A stretch of DNA of 64,000 nt from Cavia porcellus (lineage: Eukaryota; Chordata; Mammalia; Rodentia; Caviidae), in contig NW_026947485.1 in assembly GCF_034190915.1 (NCBI RefSeq), positions 134,184,337-134,248,336 of the forward strand. Direction: 5' to 3'. A program made the translations under genes and the position numbers. This document shows positions 11,153 through 22,344 of the stretch, piece after piece. Every line of letters starts with the position of its first letter. Positions within the stretch are counted from its first letter, which is position 1. A model generated the notes under the pieces. It worked only from the letters and a program-made list of their open reading frames with translations. It made no database searches and was not told the DNA's origin.

Positions 11153-11315
11153 TCAAGGAAAAAGCAATAGCTTGGTCTTTCTTTTAGTTTTGAGGCATAT
11201 TATGGAAGGTATTTTGAGACATGCTGCCAACACTAGTCAGGTAATGGCAAATTCTAGTAAACTGATATGGGCTTGATTATGATTTTGTTAAAAAAATATG
11301 CGATACTCTATTTTG

Positions 11316-11398
11316 TGTGTGTGTGTGTGCCGGGGATCAAACTCACAACTTCGTGCTTGCCAGGCAGACGCTTATGCCAGTGAGTTAAATCCCCGGCC
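11316..11398 (-). mobile_element. ID-type SINE with a GT/CA tail
   Basis: The reversed element reads 'ccggggatcaaactcacaac', 'cttgccaggcagacgctta' and ends 'ttaaatccccggccct'. Where a T run would be expected there is a (GT)n tract, so on the SINE strand the tail is (CA)n. CTCTAT at 11306-11311 and 11399-11404 is a possible short target duplication. Confidence 0.82.
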
Positions 11399-11429
11399 CT
11401 CTATAATTATTTCTGTTAGCTTTGTTTTT

Positions 11430-11503
11430 AAGAGCTGAGGATTAAACTCAGGGCCTTGTGCATGCTAAGCAAGTATTCTATCATTGAACTATATCTCCTT
11501 CTC
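11430..11503 (-). mobile_element. Older ID-type SINE
   Basis: The reversed body 'gaggattaaactcagggcc', 'ttgtgcatgctaagcaagta' and 'attgaactatatctcc' matches the general rodent ID consensus. It is a different subtype from the neighbouring copy, and a few tens of bases from it. Confidence 0.75.
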
Positions 11504-12867
11504 TGTTATTATTTCTATCCCTAGAAAGTGATCTTTATTCAGTCTTTGGGGGTCCTTGTAAATAAGTTGACTTTATTTCTCTAAATTCATGTAATTGTAT
11601 TGCTGCAGAAAAAGATGGGAAGCTTTTGGGTATAATGGAAAATCGTTTTTGTAGATGCAGTACACCTGCTAAGTTGCTTGATACTTGCCACAACAAAACC
11701 TTTCTGATGCTGTTATCTTTTCAGTCTCTGCAGTTAGGGAGAGAAAGGAAACACAGCATCTCCAACTCTTTCCTGTGGATTATGAACAGTGGCCAGGTTC
11801 AGTAAGGAAAAAATGTTTCAGTAGGTCATTGAAAGTCATTGGTGCAACTTTAAATAGCACAGGATTTTCTGACTTGGCTTATCATGTCAGTATTTACAAA
11901 AAGGAGATGAGGTCATGCTTAACTAGAACAAAACCACTGTTGCCTATTTTGCCTTTGCTCTCAGAGTAATTTCTGGGAAAAAATCCAAGCTTCTACATCT
12001 GTGGTTTCTCAGCAATGTGTCAAAGAAAAGAGTCAGATTATTAATTGAGCTACAGTGAGCTATCTTTCAGATATTTACATTCTGATAAGTCCGCTTGAGT
12101 TCTTAATTTCTGGCTTGTTTCATCACTGAAAAAGCAGGAGATGGAATTGACCAACCATTTCACAATACGCACACACTTTTCAAAAAACAAGTATAGTTAT
12201 AGATTCTCAGTATAGTATAACATTTTAATATAATGAGATTATGTAGTTATGAGGAATTTTCTTTGCATACAGTTTACTTACATTTGAGCATCTAGGACAA
12301 GAAAACAAACTCAACTGCATTAGTAATGTGTTACATTAATTTATTTTTAATCACCAAAAAGGAAAAATATATAGAAAAATATAACATGATCCAATCTCAG
12401 GAGCTACATTTCATCTCAACTATCTGTTATCTCTACAGTTTTTAGTGAACACAAAAATGTCTTATTTGAAACATTGAAATGGCTTAAATAATTTTTCGGT
12501 ATTGTTGCTGATAACTCCTACTTTAAAATCATTCATTATGCTTTTATTTATCATGCTTTTTTTCTGTCATAAGTTATTTTCCGAATTCCTTATAAGACTT
12601 TTACCTAACATGTCCTGTTTCTATGGAGATTAAAACAAGACGCATAAGATTAGGCATGAAAGATGACTTCATTATTGTAAAAGTTGTGGAAATAGAAAAT
12701 ATTAGCAAAATTTTTAGATACTTATGCTTGCATATATTTACAAAAGCCAAAGCCTATTAATTTTACTTCTTATCATTGTGCCCTATGAATAACTGCTTGT
12801 TTTTTGTATGTGTTATATATTTTTACAAGTAGCCTAAAATTTACTGAGTGTAAGGAATCTCTTTTAG
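11504..12867. other. Unassigned AT-rich sequence
   Basis: Nothing recognised. The 94-codon frame at 11685-11969 shows no known domain and no splice or codon-pattern support. Confidence 0.45.
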
Positions 12868-12980
12868 GGCTGGGGATTTAGCTTAGTGTCGTAAGCACCT
12901 GCCTAGCAAGTGTGAGGTCGCGAGTTTGATCCTCAGTACCAAAATAAATAAATAAATAAATAAATAAATAGATAAATAAA
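12868..12980 (+). mobile_element. ID-type SINE with an AATA tail
   Basis: The body starts 'gggctggggatttagcttag', contains 'gcctagcaagtgtgaggtcg' and a box-B-like 'gagtttgatcc', and ends in an (AATA)n tail from about 12942. CTTTTA occurs on both sides as a possible short duplication. Confidence 0.87.
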
Positions 12981-12989
12981 TACCTTTTA

Positions 12990-15168
12990 CATACTGAGAA
13001 CTACTTTTAATCCATTTTGTCATCTTTCAATACCTTTTATTTACTCAGAAATACACATGATCTGCCCTCGCATCATTTCTAGATTCAGCCCTTCCCTTTT
13101 TACTCTGATTCCAGAACTGACAGAGTTTTGATCACAGCTTCCTTTTTCTTTGCTGCTGGGCTTCTCAATCAATCTGAAATATTCTTCCTGATCATTGTCT
13201 GGTTAACTATCATTAATTCTGTGAATCTAATCTTAAACATGTTCCTTTCTGAGACCATTTCATTGCTTGCGTAGGTAAAGCAAATCTTTTATAGTTTCTG
13301 AAGCACTGCACACACCACTATTGCTTTAATGCTCATGAGGATGACCTTTCCTTGCTTGGTGATTCCCTTTTCTGTTAGAGAACAGGCTTCACAGGGCAGG
13401 GACCAGTCTTTCTTATTTACTGTTGAATTGTTAGTGTCTAGTAAAAATCCTGTGGCACACAGTTACTGAAGAATAAAACTTAATTGAATATTGATTGCAT
13501 GATTTTTACTGACAATAGAAAGCATTTCACCCTCAGAGAGGAGGATTGATGGAGTGTACAAATGATGTGAAAAATACTTCTCCTTCTTGTAGTGCAATGT
13601 GATACAAGCATGCACTACATTTACAGGAGTATATACAACTGGCCAGTGAGCACACATCTTCCAATGTATGGCTCTGAGTTCTGTTTGATAGCACTTAAGG
13701 CTATTTAGAAAAATATGGAAATAAACCAAGTGATGTTTCTCATTAGTGGGGAAGCTAACCATAGCCTGTTTTCATATAGTTATGGTGAAACTCCATGCCA
13801 AATGAAGTTTCAATTGAATAAAATATAAAATATAGTTTAAATGTACCATCTTCATTTAAATGTTTGGAAATCTTTGAGTTGTGCATTCTTGAAAATATTT
13901 CTTTCATTTTTAAGGACCTTGAAAAGGAGCTTCATCCACCACCATCTTCTGTCAGGCATTTCATTGAGACTTCACAGAAATCTCTCAATTTTTAGAAGGT
14001 TAATGATATCAATGAGCTTTTCATTGTTTCCTTTTCTCAAATAATGTTAGGCTACTGTCATCATTTGCCATTGAGTACAATTATTGTTGCTTAAAAATGT
14101 ATTTCTCTTATACAAAAAGGGAGCAAAAGGAAGAAAATAAGAACTGCTTATGCACAAAGGAAAACTTTTCGGTAACTTTTAGCTATTGTAGGATTTGAAA
14201 TCATGGTAAATACTTATGGAAAGGGCATTAATATGATGAACTTGATAAATCATTATCAAAGGATACATTGGAAAATTATTTAAGCAGTGCTAACTGCTCA
14301 AGTATATAAACTGTTCCCAGAGAGTAAATTAGATGCTTCTACAACTATGCTTTTTAACATTACATAAAATGCACTGGAGAATGTTCATTAAATTTCTAGT
14401 ATCAAAAAGTTGTTTTTAAGAATTTCCTTAAAACATATTTCAAAATCAAATCCCAGCCAGAGCAATCTAATTTACTTGTAACTCTTAGTCCATTCTGTGA
14501 AAATTTTAAAAATACTTAAGTAATAATACAGTAACAATGATTACATTTTACTGATTATTCTGGACACAACAGCACACAGAGATATCACATAAATATTTTC
14601 ATCCTTTTAGTATGATAATATTTTTAAAATTGATGATGGTTTTTGCTGATACACTAGTTTAGAGGATTATTTCCTATTGTGTAGAAAATATGCCTGCTAT
14701 TATTACAATAATGTCAAGTGAAAGTTTATTTTTCTCATTAGTCTTAGTCCTAGAGTCTTAAGAATGAATTTAATATTTTCATTTAACTAATTTAAAAATA
14801 ACTCTGAGAATAAAACTAAGTAGTTATTTGGTACAGCAGAGTTAGTGAAGGATTTGGAGGTGAATTTAGTCTTCTAGATCTGGTCCATTTTCTTTCTCTT
14901 CCACTATGGTCAGGGTAAATCCTGCATTTATTAAAAAGTATTTGTTGAACATATGCAGTGTGAAGGCCTTGGAAATGCAATGGCAAACAGGCCAGAAAAT
15001 GGATGTGCCCTTATGGATATTAAATTCTAGTTGAAAATATGATGCTTTCTCTATTTTATATTTTCTCTTTTTTCCTTTTATATATTGCATTTGACTTTAT
15101 AACATGTAGTATGAAAAATGTCACACTTTGTAAACAATGCATACCTTATCAAAAAATAGAAGCCACTA
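12990..15168. other. Unassigned sequence
   Basis: No recognisable gene or repeat. The 99-codon minus frame at 13463-13762 and the 74-codon minus frame at 14866-15090 lack domains. Confidence 0.45.
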
Positions 15169-15170
15169 TT

Positions 15171-15327
15171 TCTTTTCTTTTCTTTTTTTGAGTCAGGGTC
15201 TTGCTCTATAATTGAGGCTGAACTTGAACTCACTTTGGAGCCCAGGATGATCTATAACTCACAGTGCTTCTCTTGCCTCAGCCTCCCGAGTGCTGAGATT
15301 ACACACATGTACCACCACTCCTGGATT
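15171..15327 (-). mobile_element. B1-type SINE
   Basis: After a TTTTC-rich tail the reversed element shows 'gagtcagggtcttgctcta', 'gcctcagcctcccgagtg' and 'ctgagattacacacatg'. Nearly full length and moderately diverged. Confidence 0.88.
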
Positions 15328-15566
15328 AAAGCCATAATTTTTAATGTAATAAGCATATTCTTATTTCCTGGGCTTTCTATATCATCATTGAAATAAATTT
15401 ATCTTCTGATCTTCCATTTCATTATAATCTGGTAAACTGCAGGTTAAAATAGAGATTTTAAAATTCAAGATGCTTTCTCTGTTCCAAAAGGGAAATAGCG
15501 ATAATAAATTCAGTGAAAAGTATCAGGCACTAACAGTAATGAAATGAAGAAAGTTGAATCTAAGTG

Positions 15567-15880
15567 TATTAGTCTGCTGGAACTGCTGTATCCAATGGCT
15601 TAAAATTAAACATTTATTTTAAATAGAAATCCAATACAAAGCACTGCAGAGCTAGTTTCTGGAGAGATTTCTCTTCTTGGCTCAAGGACTGCCACCTTGT
15701 CCATGTGTCTTTCATGTGGCCTTTCCTTCAAGCACTGTGGCCAAAGAATAAGAGTAATCTATCGCTTCTTATAATCACAGGTAATATCAGATTAAGTCCC
15801 CGCCCTGTGATTTATTTAGCTTTAATTACCTCCTTAAAGCCTCTCTTCTGAATACTGCAACACTGGAGACTAAGGATTCA
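15567..15880 (-). mobile_element. MLT1-type MaLR LTR
   Basis: The plus strand begins 'tgtattagtctgctggaact' and continues with the reversed order of an MLT1-type LTR, including 'cacatggcc'-like, 'cttcttataa' and 'cctccttaaagcc' segments. The element therefore lies on the minus strand and ends there with 'cagactaataca'. Confidence 0.75.
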
Positions 15881-16355
15881 ATATAAATTATAAAGATATG
15901 TATATGTGAGTCCATAGCAATAAGTAAGAAAGTCCTGCAAGCATGTATCTCTCCACAACAGTGAAAGGGGTACAGAGGAGATTTGTGGAGCCTGTGTGAA
16001 GCTTTGATTCAAGTGAGATGCTCAGCCACTGCTAGATTCCAGCTGGCTGTTGACAAGGGAAAGTTCCAGATTTTTTCATTTTACATAAAATTTTTGGAGA
16101 TGGGAAAACAATTTTTAGTTTTAAATACATTCAGGAGGCCAAACAAAACAGTCTGAAGATTATGTATTACATGGTTAGATTATGATCTGCAGTAGACTCA
16201 AAAGAACATATTTTTAACAACATGTAGAGCTACATGAACATTGGAGAAACATTGGTTTCAGCCAACTATTCATCCTACAATGTAGTGAATCTTTCTTCTT
16301 ACATCTATGTCTTAGTTTTCATATTCCCAAAATGAGCATAATAGTGAACCTATCT

Positions 16356-16425
16356 TTGAAAGGGAATGTGGTTTAGTAGTAGAACATAGGCTTAGTATGC
16401 AGGAGGCCACAGGCTCATTTTTCCA
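16356..16425 (+). mobile_element. Diverged ID-like SINE
   Basis: 'gggaatgtggtttagtagta' followed by 'gaacataggcttagtatgca' follows the ID consensus with several mutations and an A-rich end. Confidence 0.5.
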
Positions 16426-16429
16426 GAAA

Positions 16430-18490
16430 TGAAAAAGAAAAAGTAAAGTTAATGGTTAATAACAGTATTTAAAGTATATGAACATATAAAAATACTCAGA
16501 AAATGATATTGCATTCTCTCACTTCTAAAATACCTTGGTCCTCTAAAATGAATTTTCTAAAGACTAAGGATGAATAAAGAGGGACAGAGCTGTCTGCTCT
16601 GAATTTTTCAGAAATATTTTAAAGTCTCTGCAAATTTATGAAAGAAGTCATTCTCTCCTCTTATGATAGATTTTACCATGTGTAGCTCAACACCTGTGCT
16701 TAGAGGCTGAGGAGGAAACAGCATCACCCCTCCCTAATCCTATGGCAGTTCTGTCTTCTCAGTGCTAGTTGGTTATAAACCAGTCTTGGAGATTTCGAAG
16801 GTTTTTGTTGTAAATGAAATAATCCCTTTTCTTAATTTAGGCCAGATTGAAATGGATAATCTCGTGAAAGGCTTTCCCTCTTTAATCTCAAGCTGCTTCC
16901 AATCTTCGGAGTTCAAGGACAGGAAATGAGTTTAGCAGGAACCCAAGGACTCTTGACATTGACATTTTTATCTCCTTCCTAGGCCATTTTGGTTTTGGTG
17001 GAAAAAATAAATTCATGCTGTACAACAGAAGCTACAAAGTTGCTTTTTGAGCACAGACGTACAGTTTGGTAAAACTCAATAAGAGTTGGCTAAAAAGCAT
17101 CTTAATATTTGTGAATTTGTTTATGAAAAGCTGACATGAATGTCCTTGGGCTGAGAGGTGATCTAGACTTAATTGGCACATCTCTGTGGATTTCTCTGAG
17201 ATCTGTCTCATCCTCTTACAAACATGTGATAAGCTGATTTGATGTTAGTGATGGTCTATTCTTGCAAATTACTTGTGTAGAAAGAATTATTATGAGGCCA
17301 ATATTTTGCTAATACGAAATAATTCAGTGGTACTCTAGTATTCATACTCGTAAGTCTGAATTTCTGTGCCAATGCTATTGGGTAAGAGGGAGATAAAATA
17401 GTTTTTAAGGTCATGGTTATAATGCATTGCTATTTGTTGTACAATTAAGCCAATTTTCTGAGAGAAAATAAACCAGAGGCAATTTGTTATAAAAGCCAAC
17501 AAAAATTCTGTGCACATGCATCATTTTTTAATCAGTAGAACATTAAATTGGTTAAGATCATCTGAGTCTAATTGTTGCTTTTATATTCAAAGTAGGATAA
17601 ATTTACATGAAGAAATGTGTTTGTTTTTAAAAATGCTGATGAGTTAAAAACTCAGCAGATTAATAGGGACTGCGAACTCTTTGGAACTGGTAAAGAGTTT
17701 TTTAAAGTATAGTTTTAAATACATTACAATGTTGGAAAGTGCTTAGTACAATTCAAAATAGACTTGAATATTTATAAAACAGAACATACCAGGTGCACAT
17801 TTAAGAAATACATATAAGTTGTCATTAATATATTAAGCAGTCATTAATATATTAAGAAGCATTTCTACATTGGAATAAATGAAAATTTACTAGCTAAATA
17901 GTTTTTTTTTATATTCTAGAATTCAGCCTATAAAATTAGAAATAAATTTCAAGTTTATCCATTTTCCTGCAGCGTGATGGGGAATTTTATTCTCTTGAGT
18001 GAGTCTTGGAAGTTGAACATCAGCTTGCAGAGGATTTGTGGTCTTTCATTCAGAACTTTTCTTCTTCCTGAACTGAGTCAGCCTCCCTCCGTCTGCCCAC
18101 AGTGTTAAATAAACGTGAAGGCTTTCACTAGAGGCTGTGCCTCCTGTCAGAGATCAGCCCAGACCTAATGATCAATGATCGCTCCGCTTTACTTCAACCA
18201 AAGGCATCTGCATAGCTCAGCTCCACCTTCAGAGCGCTATGCGGAAAGGGATGCCACTTCTGCTACAGAAAGTTTCAGTTCAAATCTTCCTTTATCCAAT
18301 TTTGCTTTCCTCGTTCCATTCACATGTATCATTCTGACAGCATTTTCAAAAAGAAAAACAATAAATTTCCATTTGAGAATTACCAGACCTTAAATTCCAC
18401 CTCCATGCAATGACTTAGTGATGTTCAAGGGCATTATACGCACAATTAAAATAAATAGTCACAGCAGATGATAGATTGTGATACTATAAT
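16430..18490. other. Unassigned sequence
   Basis: No gene recognised. A B1 trace may exist near 16675-16725. A GC-balanced block at about 17940-18400 stands out from its AT-rich surroundings and could be a conserved noncoding element, but sequence alone cannot show that. Confidence 0.4.
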
Positions 18491-18496
18491 TTTGTT

Positions 18497-20100
18497 TTTT
18501 TAATAAAGGATTTTATTTAAAGAGAAAAAAAGCAAAACAGAAAAAATGGTAGAAGTAATAAGGAATTTAAAAAAACAGTAAGAAATCACTAGTTGATAGA
18601 TATTATCATCTTAGAAGTCACTGTTCAAGTTACAAAATTAAGGCATACAAAGTGGATATTTAAACAGTGAGACTGCAAACAGTTCTGTTCAATGATCCAA
18701 TAAAACTTTGTAATATGGTTATCTGTTTTACACATTTAAACAAAGATGCAGTTATATCCTTTAGAGTACTTTCTTTTCCTCTCTTTTTTATAATAAAAAT
18801 TACACATTTTAGGTTTTATTACTTAAATAGTTCTTATTACTTTGTTTGAGGAGAATAAAACCAAATGTGACAAAGCAAAATGGAGTCAGTTAAAACAAGA
18901 ATATAGTATATGATGTAAAAACAAAATACAAGGTGATCAACAGTGGCTACTATAATGCCTCTTGCTATCTTCAAAAGAATTGTCCATATCTTAAAGAGGG
19001 TAAGATTAAACATACCAAAAGAGAACAAAACAGACCATAAAGAAACAATTTTAAGAAACACTGATTTCAAAGCAAGTCTACTGGAGATCTTCACTGTCTG
19101 TCTATTGTCTCTAGTTTTCTTTCAAATAGTTGTCCCCATCTTCACACACAGAATACATACTGAACATTATAGAACTAATCTGATCATTAAAGGATGATGA
19201 AGGCTTTTTAGGTCTTCAAGACCTGACATTGGGGAAGTCAATAGTGACTGCCATAATGTCCCTCATTCTCTTCATAGTAGCTGTCCTTATATTTACATAC
19301 ACTGAAATTGAACATAAGAGACTAGACTAATATCACGCTGAACAGTGAATAATAGTTTTGCTAGATTTTATATCATAATGTTACAGAATTAGCATTGGGT
19401 TTCTTAGTGTCTCTTCTTCTTCAGAGTATCTGTTCATTACATCGTGCATTATATAATCTGTTCCCGTAAACTCTTTAGTAATTCTCCCCATGTGTGAATC
19501 TCTACATGTATATCTATCTTTTCTGTATTATAGGGAAAAACAGATCATAACAAGACAAAAAAAAAACAATTCTTAGAAAAACATGAAATGAAAAAGACAT
19601 ATAAAACCACATTATTAGGTGATCTACTGTAGTTACTATGCTTTCTGTTGTTATTTTCAATAGTGTTGTCCACATCATCAGACATTTAATAATTGAATAT
19701 AGCATTACATAGCTATTTTAATAAAAACACAACTTTGGAAACATTGTAGGATTTCCAAAGCAATTAATAATCAAACTGGAATGGGTATGTTATTACATCT
19801 TGTCATCTTCAGAGTGGTTGCCTCTACTCTTAGACTCAATATTATCAAGCATACCAAATTCAAATAAAAATAGTCAAGGCAAAACAGCAGTTTAACAAAC
19901 CAGCTTCAAATAAGATCCATCATAGTAAGACAATGTAAGTAATACAGGGCTTCAGTTTAAGTTAATAGGAAATTAAGGATAGTTACCATGGTATAGCTTG
20001 CTATTTTGGGGATAGCTATTTGTGCCTTCAAATCTAGTTATGAGTAGACTGACCTGAACAAAGTAAAATCAAACTAAGCAGAGCGATAAGATTGCTGTGG
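18497..20100 (-). repeat. 3' UTR of degenerate ~150-160-bp tandem units
   Basis: On the plus strand a related block recurs at about 18945, 19110, 19250, 19405, 19637, 19790 and 19985. Each is a 'TAATGCC..TTGCTATCTTCAA'-like core followed by 'TGTCC' and an A/T-rich spacer. Most spacings are 145-165 bp. The same units, reversed, form the L1 3' UTR at 35255-36100. Confidence 0.65.
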
Positions 20101-20559
20101 CTTTTAAATCCTGATATGCTATTAACAATGTCTTCTGCCTTCCTTTTTTAGGCAATTCCTCACCTTTCCTTTTCTCAGGGTGCTTTGGATATTTTGGGTC
20201 CCACTAATTCCTTTAAACTTTAGATTAAGGGGGCAACCTGTTATCTCTCTGAGTGGTGATGAACCTTTTTACCCTTGAGCTTGATCTTGAGCTGTACTCT
20301 TTTACTTACTACAGCCACAAGGTTTTCCTTCCTTCTAGCTTTGTAGTTCTAGCCTGTCTTCTCTGTCTCAACTCTGCTATTCTATATTTCTGCTATTATT
20401 TGTCCATTTTTCTCCTTGATTCCACTGTCCTCCTCATTCATTGAGGCCTCTCTGCCACTGTTGCTGGAATGCTGGTAATTTTTTTTCTCTCTCTCTAGAA
20501 TATCCTTCAGTATTTTCTGTAGGGTTGGGTTGGTGGCCCTGAACTCGCACGGTTCTTCT

Positions 20560-21500
20560 TTGTCTCAGAAACAACTTGTTTCTCCATTAATTTTGAGAAA
20601 GAGATTTGCAGGGTACATTAATCTTGGTTGGAGGTTATTTTCTTTCAAGGCATGGACTATTTCCCCCAGGATCTTCTCAATTTAATAGTTTGTGTTGATA
20701 AGTCTGTCATTATTTTGATGATTTGTCCTTTGTAAGTGATCTGCTTCTTTTATCTGGCCACTTTTAACTGTTCTTGTGGTGGATTTCTGGAATCTTGGTT
20801 ATTATATGTCTGGGTTTAGATCTGTTTTGGTTATAGTTGCCTGGAGTTCTGTATGCCTTATTTATCTGGATATCATTTCTTTTTCCTATGCTTGGGAAGT
20901 TTTCCTTAATTATTTCTGTGAATAGTCTTTGTAATTCGTTTGTGGTTCATCCTGCTTCTTTGCTTACATTTTTTATTCTTAAGTTATAAATCCTCTTGCC
21001 ATCTTCTAGCCTTTGAATTGTTATTTCTTAGTTCCTTTTTATTTTTAATAGATTTTTTTTTCATGATCACACATTGTAAATCTCTCTTCAAGTTTTGAAA
21101 GGCTAACTTTTGTTTCTGTCAAGGCATTTTTCCAGCTTTCAATGGAGTTTTTGGTTTCCTGGTAGTCTCTTTGGATCTGTTTCATGTATTCTAAATTTTG
21201 TTTATATTCTTAACCAAAGGTTTCTCTTCCTTTTCTGGGTTCCTCCCTTCTTCCGTCTGTGTTTTCTTGAGAGGGGCTTAGCATTTCTTCTTTAACCTTT
21301 TTATTTCTTGTCTCACTTGGGTTAGAATTTCAGTTTTAAGTTCATCTATGAAGTCACAAATGTATTTCTTTATGTCTGCTGATGATGTGGCTAACACTGC
21401 ATGATTGCTGGACTGGTTCTCTTCTGTATTTACCTCTTCTGAGCTTATTTCCCCAGGGTCAGCAGCTGGAGGTTTTGTCTTATCTTTTGCTCATGTCACG
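20560..21500 (-). pseudogene. ORF1-like relic of the HAL1-like element
   Basis: L1 ORF1 encodes a trimeric RNA-binding chaperone that coats element RNA in the cytoplasm. On the minus strand, around 21300-21050, a lysine/glutamate-rich coiled-coil segment corresponds to the ORF1 segment of the L1 near 30790-30900. Downstream come the segments matching the RNA-recognition and C-terminal domains (near 20880-20600), and then the conserved 'accaacccaaccctacagaa' end. The frame is broken by stops and shifts. No 60-codon frame survives on this strand through the domain region. Confidence 0.65.
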
Positions 21501-22248
21501 TTTCTTGTTTCTTTCAGACAGGTGTGTGGAGGTGGTCTCAGGCTGTCTTTGTATTACTTACAGTTTTTCCAAAGTGTGCTGGCTGTGAGCTTGCTGTTCT
21601 CTCTAGTTTGTGATATCTGAGGTGGTGTGCAAGGATGCTGTGGGTTGGCCTCTACCCTCTGAGGTAGTCAACCTGCAAGTGCCATCAGCACTTTATGGTG
21701 TGCTGTGGCAGACTTTTCAGGGTCAGAACAATTTCATCCCTGGCTATGGGTTCCTGCCAGCAGCATGGTTCAGCCCAATCTGCTCCCATCAGTCCTTTCT
21801 GGGCCAGGGGTGGTTGACTGATGCCACCTCAGCACCTGGCTCGGCCTTACTCCAAGATGTCTTCCAGTCAGCCTCCCACGCCACGGAACCCAATTTCCAG
21901 CACTCACCAAGAACCAATAAAGCTCTCTACCTGGGCTCCACTCCACATGCACTGTGTCCTCCCGTCAAGGGCCTGGGACTCACCAATTCCTGTTATCAGC
22001 AGCCGCACCTTCGGCATGACCTTGAATCCTCCTATTCAACAGCGCGCCCAGCACAGCACAGAATGGGTCTCAGTTGGGCTTCAGCCCTCCACCTGTGCTT
22101 TTCCTTCCTCTTCCTAATTTTGTTTTTCTTTTGGTTTCCTCCTGGGTTACTGAGAATTGTTCTCCAATCATCTGGCCCTCTCCCTATTGTCAGATTCTAG
22201 CACTTGGGCTGTTTTCCCCAGAGAGGTTCTCCATCCAGCTTCCTAGCA

Positions 22249-22260
22249 AGTCGCCATTTT
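22249..22260 (-). promoter_or_regulatory. YY1-like motif near the element 5' end
   Basis: AAAATGGCGACTT on the minus strand fits the YY1 core (AANATGGCG). L1 5' ends in primates carry a YY1 site that sets the transcription start. Here the motif lies close to the inferred 5' end of the HAL1-like element. The role is inference. Confidence 0.35.
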
Positions 22261-22344
22261 TTTTCCCAGTCTCAATACTGTAGTTTGTAACTTATGCAAA
22301 CTGACATCATTCTAGAGATAGAGAACAGCTCAGCAGTTGGCCGG

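Larger units (their letters stand above)
18497..22340 (-). mobile_element. HAL1-like 'half-L1' element without ORF2
   Basis: Read on the minus strand, this element has a 5' UTR (about 22340-21500), an ORF1 relic (about 21500-20560), a short spacer, and a long 3' UTR (about 20100-18497) ending in AATAAA (18517-18512) and an A-rich tail. No ORF2 endonuclease or reverse transcriptase segment is present. The 3' UTR aligns by eye through its whole length with that of the L1 at 29965-36549: for example 'ctctaaaggata.aactgca', 'gtttgcagtctcactgttt', 'atccactttgtatgc' and 'gatttcttactgttttt' occur in the same order. Half-L1 elements with ORF1 only are known in mammals (HAL1). An internal deletion in one L1 copy is the alternative. 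Confidence 0.72.

Noticed and set aside
11685..11969. 94-codon plus frame as a small gene
   Set aside because: No domain, no splice or start context, and a length compatible with chance in 64 kb.
18497..20100. CRISPR-like or satellite array
   Set aside because: The repeats are degenerate ~150-bp units forming an L1-type 3' UTR; they are too long and diverged for CRISPR and not a homogeneous satellite.
21610..22200. 196-codon plus-strand open frame
   Set aside because: It is the reverse strand of the HAL1-like element's 5' region, is low in complexity near its end, and has no domain.
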